From Stakelama marina (GTDB lineage: Bacteria > Pseudomonadota > Alphaproteobacteria > Sphingomonadales > Sphingomonadaceae), in the NCBI RefSeq assembly GCF_018122655.1, contig NZ_JAGRQC010000003.1, forward strand, positions 496,001 to 560,000: a stretch of DNA of 64,000 bases, in the 5' to 3' direction. Both the position numbers and the translations under genes were made by a program. Shown piece after piece: positions 51,020 through 59,316 of this stretch (position 1 is its first letter; each line of letters opens with the position of its first letter). The notes beneath the pieces were generated by a model. It did no database searches. It saw only the letters and a list, made by a program, of their open reading frames with translations, and was not told the DNA's origin.

Positions 51020-53160
51020 AATTCGCGCTCGCCGGCCGCAACGTCACGCTCACCTGGTCGAAGGTGGCGCTGGCGGCGGTCGGCATGCTCGCACTGGCGA
51101 TCGCGGTGCTCGATTTCGTCACCTTCCCGCCGCACCTGCCGGACTACCGACAAGTGCGTGCGGCGTGGCGCCCGTCCGAAGCGTGGCTCTACGACCGCAA
51201 CGGCGTGCTGCTCGACAGCGCGCGCGTCGATTTCCAGGTGCGGCGGCTCGCCTGGACGCCTGCCGACAAGGTGTCGCCGGCCGCGCGCAAGGCGCTGGTC
51301 GATGCCGAGGACAAGCGCTTCCGCTCGCACCGCGGCGTCGACTGGTGGGCGGTGCTCGGCGCGGCGCGCGACCGGATAGAGGGCAAGCGCTCGCGCGGCG
51401 CCAGCACGCTGTCGATGCAGGTCGCGGCGTATCTTTCGCCCGATCTCGCAGCACCCGGCAGTCGCGACATCTGGGACAAGATGCGCCAGATGCGCGCCGC
51501 GCTCGCGCTCGAAAAGCGCTGGAGCAAGGACCAGATCCTCGAGGCGTATCTGAACCTCGCCGGCTTTCGGGGCGAATCGCAGGGGATCGGCGCAGCCGCG
51601 CTCAGCCTGTTCGGCAAGACGCCGGCAACGCTGTCGCGCGACGATGGCGAACTGCTCGCGGCGTTGCTGCCCGACCCGGCTGCCGACGCGCCGGAAGTTG
51701 CCGCGCGTGCCTGCGCTCTCGCCGCTGCTAAGGATTGTGCCCGGTTCGAAGCGGGGGCCGCGTCGATGCTCGGCCCGGCGCGCAGCCTCGCGCTCGATCC
51801 CGGTCTTGCGCCGCATCTCTCAGTCAAGCTGCTGACCAGGCCCGGTATGCGCGTCACCTCGACGCTCGACGCGCATATCCAGCAGATCGCGATCACCGCG
51901 CTCCGGCGGCAGTTGCAGGGACTGGGTGGCACACGCGCGCGCGACGGTGCGGTGATCGTTGTCGATAACGATAGCGGAGAGGTGCGCGCCTATGTCGGCG
52001 GTGTCGGCGGTGCATCGACCGCGCCCGCGGTGGACGGCGCCGACAGCTACCGCCAGGCGGGATCGACGCTGAAGCCGTTCCTTTACGCCGATGCGATCGA
52101 GAAGGGATATCTGACTCCCGCCTCGATCCTCGACGATTCGCCGGTTCAGCTCGACACGGCGACCGGGCTCTACGTTCCGCAGAATTACGATCACGAGTTC
52201 AAGGGGCCGGTATCGGCGCGGATCGCGCTTGCCGGATCGCTGAACGTGCCCGCGGTACGCACGCTGCTGCTCGTCGGCGTCGATGCCTTTCGCGACCGGT
52301 TGTGGGACACCGGATATCGCGGGCTGACCGAGGACGGGCAATATTACGGCTATTCGCTCGCGCTCGGTTCGGCCGAGGTGACGCTGATGGAGCAGGTCGC
52401 CGCCTATCGCAGCCTCGAACAGCGCGGGCGCTGGTCGCCGCTGAAGCTGGTCAAAGGCGCCGAGGTGGCGAAGCCGCGCGCGATCACCACGCCGCAGGCG
52501 GCATGGATCGTCGGCGACATGCTGTCCGATCCCAATGCCCGCGTGGCGACTTTCGGCCTCGACAATGCGCTGCGGCTACCCTTCTGGGCGGCGGTGAAGA
52601 CGGGCACGTCGAAGGCGATGCGCGACAATTGGTGCATCGGCTTTTCCGACCGCTACACGGTCGGCGTCTGGGTCGGCAATCTGGAGGGCGATCCGATGCG
52701 CGCGGTATCGGGGACGAGCGGCGCGGCGCCGGTATGGCGTGACGTGATGCTAGCCATCCACGCCGATCGCGGCGGGAAACAGCCGAGCCGCCCCAAGGGT
52801 GTCGACGAACGGCGAATCGCCTTCGCAAGCCGGGCCGAACAGCCGCGCGAGGAATATTTCGTTGCCGGTACCGCGCAGAGCCAGGTCGCGCTGGCCCCGG
52901 CCGCTGCGCGCAGGCCGCGCATCGTCAGCCCGGTTTCGGGCAGCGTCTATGCGCTGGACCCCGATATTCCGATCGAGCGTCAGCGGCTGGCGATTTCGGT
53001 TTCGGGTGAGGCGGTCGGCCACCGCCTCGAACTCGACAAGCGCGATCTTGGCAATGCGGAGGACGGGCCGCTGGTCCTGGCCGGGCCGGGGTCGCATCGC
53101 CTGCGCCTGATCGACCTTGCAGGCCGCGTCGTCGATCAGGTTCGCTTCACCGTGCGATAG
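51016..53160 (+). CDS. pbpC: Penicillin-binding protein 1C
   Basis: A 714-residue bifunctional peptidoglycan synthase. One membrane anchor (VALAAVGMLALAIAVLDFV, about 17-36); the GT51 transglycosylase domain has DAEDKRFRSHRGVD with the catalytic Glu98 and RGASTLSMQVA; the transpeptidase has STLK with Ser350, SLN in AGSLNVPAV and KTGT at 528-531. The C-terminal BiPBP_C domain (from about 635, IVSPVSGSVYALDPDIP) is typical of PBP1C. Translation is coupled to the A2M gene by the ATGA overlap. All catalytic residues are present. Confidence 0.96.
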   Translation: MKFALAGRNVTLTWSKVALAAVGMLALAIAVLDFVTFPPHLPDYRQVRAAWRPSEAWLYDRNGVLLDSARVDFQVRRLAWTPADKVSPAARKALVDAEDKRFRSHRGVDWWAVLGAARDRIEGKRSRGASTLSMQVAAYLSPDLAAPGSRDIWDKMRQMRAALALEKRWSKDQILEAYLNLAGFRGESQGIGAAALSLFGKTPATLSRDDGELLAALLPDPAADAPEVAARACALAAAKDCARFEAGAASMLGPARSLALDPGLAPHLSVKLLTRPGMRVTSTLDAHIQQIAITALRRQLQGLGGTRARDGAVIVVDNDSGEVRAYVGGVGGASTAPAVDGADSYRQAGSTLKPFLYADAIEKGYLTPASILDDSPVQLDTATGLYVPQNYDHEFKGPVSARIALAGSLNVPAVRTLLLVGVDAFRDRLWDTGYRGLTEDGQYYGYSLALGSAEVTLMEQVAAYRSLEQRGRWSPLKLVKGAEVAKPRAITTPQAAWIVGDMLSDPNARVATFGLDNALRLPFWAAVKTGTSKAMRDNWCIGFSDRYTVGVWVGNLEGDPMRAVSGTSGAAPVWRDVMLAIHADRGGKQPSRPKGVDERRIAFASRAEQPREEYFVAGTAQSQVALAPAAARRPRIVSPVSGSVYALDPDIPIERQRLAISVSGEAVGHRLELDKRDLGNAEDGPLVLAGPGSHRLRLIDLAGRVVDQVRFTVR

Positions 53161-53207
53161 TTGCATCTGCTGTGGAGCCAATCGCGAAGATGCGCGTTTT
53201 ACACCTC

Positions 53208-53336
53208 GGTCCTTACCCTTTCGGACTGGTGCACATACGCACCGGCCGCGCCGTCGCGTAACGGCCGGCGCGGCCGAAGGGTAGGGGCCTATCGCAAGAC
53301 CCGCAGCGACCGAAATCGCTGCGGGTCTTTTTTGTT
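53208..53336 (+). ncRNA. Candidate structured small RNA with its own intrinsic terminator
   Basis: A long closing helix pairs 53208-53224 with 53274-53289 (16 pairs, two or three G-U, one bulged T). It encloses two perfect hairpins: GGTGC/GCACC at 53228-53243 and GGCCGCGCC/GGCGCGGCC at 53244-53275, the outermost bases of the second being shared with the closing helix. This gives a three-way junction. Seven bases later comes a perfect 14-pair terminator stem (53296-53329) with six T. No plausible protein is encoded. It could be an independent sRNA or a structured 3' UTR of pbpC, whose stop is 48 bases upstream. I do not recognise an Rfam family; no convincing promoter was found. Confidence 0.5.
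53296..53336 (+). terminator. Strong intrinsic terminator downstream of pbpC and the candidate RNA
   Basis: A 14-pair perfect GC-rich stem, AAGACCCGCAGCGA with its complement, a CCGAAA loop, and a run of T on the plus strand only. The orientation shows it ends rightward transcription; the minus-strand side lacks a T run. Confidence 0.92.
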
Positions 53337-53344
53337 GCCGGTGA

Positions 53345-53947
53345 TTACCAGAAGAAGTTCGGGATCACCCTCAGGACGATGCCGCGCCGGACGTCGACCA
53401 GCAGTACATCGTCATAGTGGCGCACCCAGCGCTGCCAGCGGCCGGTCGGCGGCAAGCGATAGCGCCACGGGTCGTTGATGTAATAGCGGCTCGAATAATA
53501 GACGCGGCCGATCCGCACGCCGGAGCGGAAATGGTGGTAGCGGAACGGCGCGTTCCAGTGGCCGCGACGATAGAGGCGCCGGTTATGCGACCGGTGGCTC
53601 CGCCATGCATTGCGGGCATAATGGCGGCGTTCGGCGCGGTGGTGGCGATATTCGCGGCGTGCTTCGCGGCGGTGGTGACGATATTCACGACGCGCTTCGC
53701 GGCGATGATGGCGGTATTCGCGCCGTGCCTCACGACGATGTTCGCGCTGCCTTGCCCGGCGATGCGAGCGGCTGCGGCTTTCATGGCGCGTCGCGCGGTG
53801 GCGCTGGCGCGCATCGTGGTTGCGATGATGGCGTCCGTCGCGGGCATGTTCGCCGTGATGGCGCGACTGCGCCGAAGCGGTCGCGGGAACCGCGGTCATT
53901 GGTATCGAAACGGCGGCCATCAGTGCCGCCAGTGTCAGCTTTCGCAT
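53345..53947 (-). CDS. RcnB-family exported protein with His/Arg-rich repeats
   Basis: A 200-residue exported protein. The signal peptide ends at TASA-QS. Residues 28-125 are extremely rich in arginine and histidine and contain three tandem 11-residue repeats (RREARREYRHH, residues 70-103). The C-terminal RcnB domain is clear: INDPWRYRLPPTGRWQRWVRHYDDVLLVDVRRG in abbreviated form, followed by the hydrophobic end VLRVIPNFFW. RcnB of E. coli is a periplasmic protein of nickel/cobalt homeostasis; histidine-rich repeats fit metal binding. The start is fixed by GAGGAGGA. Confidence 0.87.
   Translation of the reverse strand: MRKLTLAALMAAVSIPMTAVPATASAQSRHHGEHARDGRHHRNHDARQRHRATRHESRSRSHRRARQREHRREARREYRHHRREARREYRHHRREARREYRHHRAERRHYARNAWRSHRSHNRRLYRRGHWNAPFRYHHFRSGVRIGRVYYSSRYYINDPWRYRLPPTGRWQRWVRHYDDVLLVDVRRGIVLRVIPNFFW
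53639..53737 (-). repeat. Three tandem 33-base repeats in the RcnB-like gene
   Basis: Three head-to-tail copies encode the 11-residue unit RREARREYRHH with exact amino-acid identity but some silent base differences. The reading frame is kept, so copy-number change would alter only the length of the His/Arg-rich segment. Confidence 0.75.
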
Positions 53948-54070
53948 CCTTGGTCCTCCTCGGTCTGCCGGTCGGCGCCGTGCGCGCCTTTTCCGATGCT
54001 GAGGAGGACCTTCGCATGCCCGCACTGAACCTTGCGGGAACGTAACGGTCAGGAAAACGAAAGGCGGGCG

Positions 54071-54550
54071 TTACTGGCCCTGCCCGCCGCCGCCTGCTCC
54101 GCCCACGCCGCCGGGGGTGACCGTGCCGATATTGCCGAACAGCTGTTCGAAGAAACCGCGCTTGCGACCCAGCGTCGGCGTCTTCTTGTCGGTCGGGTTG
54201 ATCGAGACGACCTGTTCCATGCCCATCTTGTCGACCGAGCTGACGGTGCCGCTCTGGTCGAAGCGGATGCGGATCGTCGTCTGGCTGACCGGCTTGGGCC
54301 GGTTGAAGGCGAACGAGCTGACGTTGCGCGCGAGATAATACCATTCGCCGTCGTTGAACTGGCTGGCAAAGGTCGGCCGGCCCATCACGCGCAGGACCGA
54401 GTTGCGGTTATCGACGCCCGGCTTGATCGAATTGGCAAGATCGGTGTCGATCACATAGCCGTGATGGATTCGCGTCTTGGTACAGCCGCCGGTTGCAACG
54501 GCGCATCCCAGCGCAACGGCGATCAGGACACGGTTGGACAGCACCGACAT
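54071..54550 (-). CDS. bamE: Outer-membrane assembly lipoprotein BamE
   Basis: A 159-residue lipoprotein of the BAM complex, which inserts outer-membrane beta-barrels. The lipobox is ATGGC with the cysteine near residue 23. The SmpA/OmlA fold is visible in IKPGVDNRNSVLRVMGRPTFAS and EWYYLARNVSSFAFNRP, then IRIRFDQSGTVSSVD. The C-terminus carries a phenylalanine-rich motif and a long glycine-rich tail (GGVGGAGGGG) that is longer than in E. coli BamE. It is divergent from the bc1 chaperone gene, as is common in alphaproteobacteria. Confidence 0.94.
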   Translation of the reverse strand: MSVLSNRVLIAVALGCAVATGGCTKTRIHHGYVIDTDLANSIKPGVDNRNSVLRVMGRPTFASQFNDGEWYYLARNVSSFAFNRPKPVSQTTIRIRFDQSGTVSSVDKMGMEQVVSINPTDKKTPTLGRKRGFFEQLFGNIGTVTPGGVGGAGGGGQGQ

Positions 54551-54665
54551 TCAAAATTCTCCCAGCACGACATACGCCGGCGCACGGATTGCATCGCGCG
54601 CCGTTCGCCTCAATATGCGCGGTGGCGCGGTCAAACAAGGCCGCTGACGATATATGGAAGCGGCG

Positions 54666-55175
54666 ATGGGATTTCTGGACAGGCTTTTCGGCAGGGTGCC
54701 GCCGCGCGAAACGAGCGCGCTGTACAATGCAGTGGTCGAACGCGCGCGCCAGCCGCACTGGTATGTCGAAGGGGGCGTCGCCGACACGATCGACGGCCGG
54801 TTCGACATGATCGCGGCGGTTCTCTCGATGGTGTTGCTGCGGCTGGAAGCCGATCCGCAGGGCACGGCACCGGGCGCGAGCCTTGCCGAATGTTTCATCG
54901 ACGACATGGACGGGCAGCTCCGCCAGATCGGTTTCGGCGATATCGTCATCGGCAAGCATGTCGGGCGGATGATGGGCATGCTGGGCGGTCGGCTGGGTGC
55001 CTATCGCGAGGGGGTGAAGGAGGGCGACCTGAAGCCCGCCTTGATTCGCAATCTCTATCGCGGTGAGGACCCGGGCAGCGCGCCCGCCGGGCATGTCGAG
55101 CAGCGGCTGATGGCGCTTCGCGAGGCGCTGGCGGCGACCGAGCTCGATTCGCTGCTCGCGGGGAATCTGCCATGA
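54666..55175 (+). CDS. Ubiquinol-cytochrome c chaperone (CBP3/UQCC1 family)
   Basis: A 169-residue helical protein that in mitochondria helps cytochrome b synthesis and bc1 assembly. The family features are ALYNAVVERARQPHWYVEGGV near 18, DTIDGRFDMIAAVLSMVLLRLE near 40, and AECFIDDMDGQLRQIGFGDIVIGKHVGRMM near 75. I start at the ATG at 54666 (MGFLDRLFG) behind GGAAG; an ATG at 54654 would add four residues. It overlaps the DUF177 gene by four bases, a pairing conserved in alphaproteobacteria. Confidence 0.92.
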   Translation: MGFLDRLFGRVPPRETSALYNAVVERARQPHWYVEGGVADTIDGRFDMIAAVLSMVLLRLEADPQGTAPGASLAECFIDDMDGQLRQIGFGDIVIGKHVGRMMGMLGGRLGAYREGVKEGDLKPALIRNLYRGEDPGSAPAGHVEQRLMALREALAATELDSLLAGNLP

Positions 55176-55714
55176 CCGATGCGGTCGAATTCAGCCGCCC
55201 GCAACGCCTCGACCAGATCGGCGCTGGCGATTCGGAGGTGCGGATCGCGGCAGACGATGCCGAGCGCGCGGCACTGGCGCAGCGATTCGGACTGGTCTCG
55301 CTCGACCGGCTGGAGGCGAAGTTTTCGGTCCGGCGCGAAGGGCGGTCGGTGTTCGCCGACGGCCATGTGTCGGGTGCGGTCGAACAGGCGTGCATCGCCA
55401 CCGGCGAGCCCGTTCCCGCCGCAATCGAGGAGGATGTCCGCCTGCGCTTCGTCCCGGCCGGCAGCGAGACCGAGGAGGAGCTCGAACTCGACGAGGACGA
55501 ATGCGACACGGTCTTCTACGAAGGCGGTGCGGTCGATCTGGGTGAGGCGGCGGCCGAGACGCTGGCGCTGGCGCTCGATCCGTTTCCGCGCAGTCCGGAC
55601 GCCGACCGCGTGCTGCGCGAAGCCGGCGTGGTCAGCGATGAAGAAGCGGACGCCGATGCCGAGCAGTCGAGTCCGCTCGCGCGGGCGCTGAAGGAAAAAC
55701 TCAAGGGCGGCTGA
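55172..55714 (+). CDS. DUF177 (YceD-like) protein
   Basis: A 180-residue protein of the DUF177/YceD family. The pattern LDRLEAKFSVRREGRSVFADGHVSGAVEQACIATGEPV, abbreviated, and the acidic stretch EEELELDEDECDTVFYEGGAVDLGE are typical; YceD is linked to 23S rRNA maturation in plants and bacteria and usually precedes rpmF. No rpmF follows here; the next gene converges. The start overlaps the stop of the bc1 chaperone gene. Role in this organism inferred only. Confidence 0.9.
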   Translation: MTDAVEFSRPQRLDQIGAGDSEVRIAADDAERAALAQRFGLVSLDRLEAKFSVRREGRSVFADGHVSGAVEQACIATGEPVPAAIEEDVRLRFVPAGSETEEELELDEDECDTVFYEGGAVDLGEAAAETLALALDPFPRSPDADRVLREAGVVSDEEADADAEQSSPLARALKEKLKGG

Positions 55715-55741
55715 GCAGCGAAGCGCGGCCCTGCCGGCGGG

Positions 55742-56509
55742 TCAGGCCCGGTCGATGACGATCAGCGCAAGATTGTCCCTGCCGCCGCCATCGAGCGCCG
55801 CGCCGCACAGTGCGGGCGCGACCGATTCGAGCGGCAGCGAAAGCGTTTCCGCTATCGCCGGTTCCTCGATCATTCCCCAGACCCCGTCCGAACAGACGAG
55901 GAAGCGGTCGCCGGTGCACCAATCTTCGCTGCGGAAATCGATTTCGACCTGGTCGGCGGTGCCCAGCGCGCGCGTGATGACGTTCGACCGCGGATGCCCG
56001 CGCGCCTGATCGGCGGTCAGCGCGCCGGCATCGACCCACTCCTGAACCAGGCTGTGATCGTGCGTCATGCAATCGAGCCGGCCGCCGCGCCAGCGATAGA
56101 CCCGGCTGTCTCCAGCCCAGAAAATATGGGCCTTTCCTTCGCCTGCAAACACGCCCGCGATCGTGCAGCCGCTGATTTCCCCATCGCCCGTTGCCTGGCG
56201 GATGGCGCTGTTGGCGCGGTCGAGCGCATCCCGGACACGTTCGCGGGTAAGGCGCGCAGGGGCAGCCGCGAGCGTTTCCAGCTCGCGAATCGCGGTCGCC
56301 GCCGCCGATCCTCCGCCGCGATGCCCGCCCATCCCGTCGGCCACCGCCCAGATGCCGGCGTCCGGATAGTCGAGCAGCCGATCCTCGTTGATCTGGCGCA
56401 CCAGCCCGACATGCGTCGTCGCAGCCGAACGGAATTGCCGGTGTCCTGTCATTTCGTCCGTCGCCGCGGGTTCACCCGCCCGTCGCCGAATCGCCCCCCA
56501 AAAGCCCAT
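55742..56509 (-). CDS. PP2C-family serine/threonine phosphatase (PppA-like)
   Basis: A 255-residue metal-dependent phosphatase. Motifs are VRQINEDRLLDYPDAGIWAVADGMGGHRGG near 37-66, where the aspartates bind Mn2+/Mg2+, VFWAGDSRVYRWR-like sequence near 130 (FWAGDSRVYRW), FLVCSDGVWGM near 205 and GGRDNLALIVI at the end. The start overlaps the stop of the FHA gene (ATGA). PppA reverses the phosphorylation of the FHA protein by PpkA in type VI secretion; the three genes here are in the same order and strand. Confidence 0.93.
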   Translation of the reverse strand: MGFWGAIRRRAGEPAATDEMTGHRQFRSAATTHVGLVRQINEDRLLDYPDAGIWAVADGMGGHRGGGSAAATAIRELETLAAAPARLTRERVRDALDRANSAIRQATGDGEISGCTIAGVFAGEGKAHIFWAGDSRVYRWRGGRLDCMTHDHSLVQEWVDAGALTADQARGHPRSNVITRALGTADQVEIDFRSEDWCTGDRFLVCSDGVWGMIEEPAIAETLSLPLESVAPALCGAALDGGGRDNLALIVIDRA

Positions 56510-57531
56510 CAGCTTATCGTTTCGGCCGTGTTCGCGGCTTTACCATAGGCCTCGACAAAAGCGCGATTGAGCAGACCATCCTCGCATTGTTCGATCTGTT
56601 GCGCCAGCTCGGCATGGCGTTTGCGCGCCTCTTCCCAGGCGGCGGCGTCGCGGCTCTTGAGCAGGCCGCCCTTTTTCTTTCTCGCTTCCTGTTCGACGGC
56701 CTCTGGGTCGAAATGGGCGACGGCGGCGCGAAGCGATGCGCGGAATCCGCCAAAGGTCGCGACGAGGTGTTTCTTGACGTCGCGGAACGATGCCTTGAGC
56801 GCGGCCGGTCCCGACAGGAAGCTGGCTTCGCCGGCGAGCAGCAGGTCGATCGCGAGCCGCTGCGTCGGCGCCCATTTGAACGGGTTGTTGCCGTCGCCGC
56901 CGATCGTCGTGCGCGCCAGGCGGAACTGCGCGCGGGCGCGGTCGCGTTCGGCCATCAGGTCGCCGACGCCGAGCACCATCTGGCGATATACGGCGCCTGC
57001 ACGACGCATGATCTCGGTCGGCTCCTCGGTCGAGAATACCGATGCGTCGAGACCCGCGCCCTCGCAGAACGCCTCGAGCAGCGACCCCTCTTCCATCGGT
57101 TGCGACGACAGCGTTGCGGCGCCGTCGGCCCAATCGGCCGGTACCTCGATCGAATCGCCGAGCGGCGGCTGGAAGACCATCGTGCTGTTGGCGCTCGCCT
57201 CGTCGAGTTCGGTGTCGGCGGCGCGTTCGGCGACCAGGCGGTATTTGCCGAGCCTGAGCGTCTGGGGCAGCGACAGCGTGACGCGCTCATGCTCGGGAAG
57301 GCGGGTGTCGGTCGCGTCGTCGAAGACGCCGTTGGCGCCCAGGCTGCATATCGTCAGCGCATCGTCGTTCGCCTCGAACTCGCAGTGCGCGCGCGACAAT
57401 TCGCATTCGGGGTCGACCAGCACCCAGTCCGAGCCGGGGTCGCGGCCGACGCGGAGCAACCCTTCGCGGATCATCCGGGCATCGAGCGGATGCAGCGGGT
57501 CTGCCTGATCGAAAAGGCGGAATACGTACAT
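56509..57531 (-). CDS. tagH: FHA-domain protein of the T6SS-associated TagH/Fha type
   Basis: A 340-residue protein. The N-terminal FHA domain binds phosphothreonine: LRVGRDPGSDWVLVDPECELSRAHCEF near residues 26-52 holds the conserved G-R, S-R-x-H motif. The C-terminal half (from about 150) matches the T6SS FHA C-terminal domain, with LLEAFCEGAGLDASVFS near 153, FKWAPTQRLAIDLLL and FRDVKKHLVATFGGFRASL. It sits between kinase and phosphatase genes, 11 bases after the kinase stop. The switch partner is presumably the kinase; no T6SS structural gene is in the window. Confidence 0.88.
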   Translation of the reverse strand: MYVFRLFDQADPLHPLDARMIREGLLRVGRDPGSDWVLVDPECELSRAHCEFEANDDALTICSLGANGVFDDATDTRLPEHERVTLSLPQTLRLGKYRLVAERAADTELDEASANSTMVFQPPLGDSIEVPADWADGAATLSSQPMEEGSLLEAFCEGAGLDASVFSTEEPTEIMRRAGAVYRQMVLGVGDLMAERDRARAQFRLARTTIGGDGNNPFKWAPTQRLAIDLLLAGEASFLSGPAALKASFRDVKKHLVATFGGFRASLRAAVAHFDPEAVEQEARKKKGGLLKSRDAAAWEEARKRHAELAQQIEQCEDGLLNRAFVEAYGKAANTAETIS

Positions 57532-57542
57532 CGCCGAAGCTC

Positions 57543-59246
57543 CTACGCGGCGTGCTGCGACCGGATGCGGTCGAGCTGCTTGTGAACGGGATTGTCGACG
57601 CGCGTGCGGGCGAGCGCCGCCGGATCTTCGGCCGGCGCGACCAGTTGCGGCTCCAGCGTCGCGGCCATGTGGTTGAAGCTGTCGAAGAGCTGGCCGAGCT
57701 CGTCGCGGCGGCGGTGCGAAATGCGAAAGCCCAGCCGGCCCTTCGCCGCGTCGTCAAGCGCGCGGCGCAGGCGACGGATCGGCCGCGCGATGATGCGCGC
57801 GCTCATATATCCGATCGCGAACACCACCCCCATGACGATGATCGACAGGCCGATCAGCAGGTTGCGTGCGCTGGCGATGGCGCTGTCCAGCGCCTGACGC
57901 CCGATGACCAGATCGACCTTGCCGAAATTGGCGCCGGCATATTCGATCGGTTCGACGAAACGATACCCGTCGCCGCGCGAGCCTGTGCTTTCGGTGATGT
58001 TGGCCTTGCCCTTGAAATCGACATGCGGCTCGCCGGCCGGTTGCCGATAGGGGTTTCCGATCAGCGACTTGTCGCCGGCGGCGCGAACGATGCCGCGATC
58101 ATCGACCACCACGATCCGCCGCACATTGGCATCGCCGGCTGCGCTCGCGACAAAGGCCTGCAACGGCATCCAGTCTTGCTGTTCGGGCGGTAGCCCTGCG
58201 TTTTCCGCTGCATAGAGCGCGGCGTTGCTGGTCACGAACGCGGTGATCGAGGAACCAGAGGCAAGCGCCATATTCTCCATCGTTCGCGTCTGGCGGTTGA
58301 GCACGGCAACGACGCAGAAGGCGAGGGCGATCGCGGTCGTCGCGCAGAGGATGAGCGGCAGCTTGAAACGGAGCGCGAGGCCGCGGCGGCGCTCGCCATC
58401 CTCGCCGGTCAGTGCCTCGATCTCGCGGCCGATCGCGTCGCCCAGCGCATCGCCGTCGGCGTAGCGTTCCTCGGGCTTCTTCGCGAGCAGCTTGTCGACG
58501 ATGTAGCGCACGCCCTTTGGACAGTCGCGAACGGTGCGCTCGATCGGCGCGGGCTGTTGCTGCGCGATCTGGATGGCGAGCGTCCCGACGCCGGTTGCAT
58601 CGAACGCGGTCTTGCCGGTCAGCAGTTCGTACAGCACCACGCCTAGCGAAAACAGGTCGGAGCGCTGATCGACCGGCAGGCCAAGCGCCTGTTCGGGGCT
58701 CATATAGCGCGGCGTGCCGACGACCTGTCCGACCTGCGTGCGGCAGGCCTGGTCGGCGTCGTGCATGTCATCGCCGTCGGCGATCCGCGCGATGCCGAAA
58801 TCGAGCAGCTTGGCGGTCCGTCCGCCTTCGCACATCAGGATGTTCGACGGCTTTATGTCGCGGTGGACGATGCCCTGGCGATGGGCATAGGCCAGCGCAT
58901 CGGCAAGCTGTCGCGCAATGTCGAGCGCGCGCTCGACAGGCATTCGGCCCTGTTCGGCGATGATTTCGTCGAGCGGCCGGCCATCGACGAATTCCATCGC
59001 GATATAGGGAAAGCCGTCCGCCTCTCCGACATCGTAGATCGTCGCGATATTGGCGTGCGACAGCATTCCGGCGGCGCGCGATTCGCGCAGGAAACGGCCG
59101 ACGATATCGGCATTGGCGCGATATTCGGGCTTGAGGATCTTGATCGCCACGTCGCGGCCGACGCCCGGATCATGCGCACGATAGACATCCGCCATCGCAC
59201 CTTCCCCGAGCGCAGCCTTGATCTGGTAGCGGCCGACCGATTGCAT
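57543..59246 (-). CDS. Membrane Ser/Thr protein kinase (PpkA-like) with sensor and HAMP domains
   Basis: A 567-residue transmembrane kinase. The N-terminal kinase domain has the glycine loop GEGAMADVY, the ATP lysine at 36, HRD with the catalytic Asp130, DFG at 149-151 and GTPRYMSPEQA. A helix near 290-313 leads to a periplasmic Cache-like sensor (about 320-445, FVASAAGDANVRRIVVVDD), then a second helix (ARNLLIGLSIIVMGVVFAIGY) and a HAMP domain (ARPIRRLRRALDDAAKG). The HAMP region thus lies at the C-terminus, on the cytoplasmic side. First of the kinase-FHA-phosphatase set; RBS AAGGAACGG. Confidence 0.92.
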   Translation of the reverse strand: MQSVGRYQIKAALGEGAMADVYRAHDPGVGRDVAIKILKPEYRANADIVGRFLRESRAAGMLSHANIATIYDVGEADGFPYIAMEFVDGRPLDEIIAEQGRMPVERALDIARQLADALAYAHRQGIVHRDIKPSNILMCEGGRTAKLLDFGIARIADGDDMHDADQACRTQVGQVVGTPRYMSPEQALGLPVDQRSDLFSLGVVLYELLTGKTAFDATGVGTLAIQIAQQQPAPIERTVRDCPKGVRYIVDKLLAKKPEERYADGDALGDAIGREIEALTGEDGERRRGLALRFKLPLILCATTAIALAFCVVAVLNRQTRTMENMALASGSSITAFVTSNAALYAAENAGLPPEQQDWMPLQAFVASAAGDANVRRIVVVDDRGIVRAAGDKSLIGNPYRQPAGEPHVDFKGKANITESTGSRGDGYRFVEPIEYAGANFGKVDLVIGRQALDSAIASARNLLIGLSIIVMGVVFAIGYMSARIIARPIRRLRRALDDAAKGRLGFRISHRRRDELGQLFDSFNHMAATLEPQLVAPAEDPAALARTRVDNPVHKQLDRIRSQHAA

Positions 59247-59286
59247 ATCCGTTCCTTCGTCTCAGCTTCGGAACGGATGTGTATCA

Positions 59287-59313
59287 GGCGGGAATTAAAG
59301 GAATCTTCCCGCC
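59287..59313 (-). other. Intercistronic stem-loop between LysM gene and kinase gene
   Basis: Perfect 8-base arms (GGCGGGAA with TTCCCGCC) and an 11-base loop that is AT-rich. It lies directly after the LysM gene stop and about 40 bases before the kinase start. No T run follows, so it is more likely a processing, stability or attenuation element than a terminator. Confidence 0.5.
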
Positions 59314-59316
59314 GGC

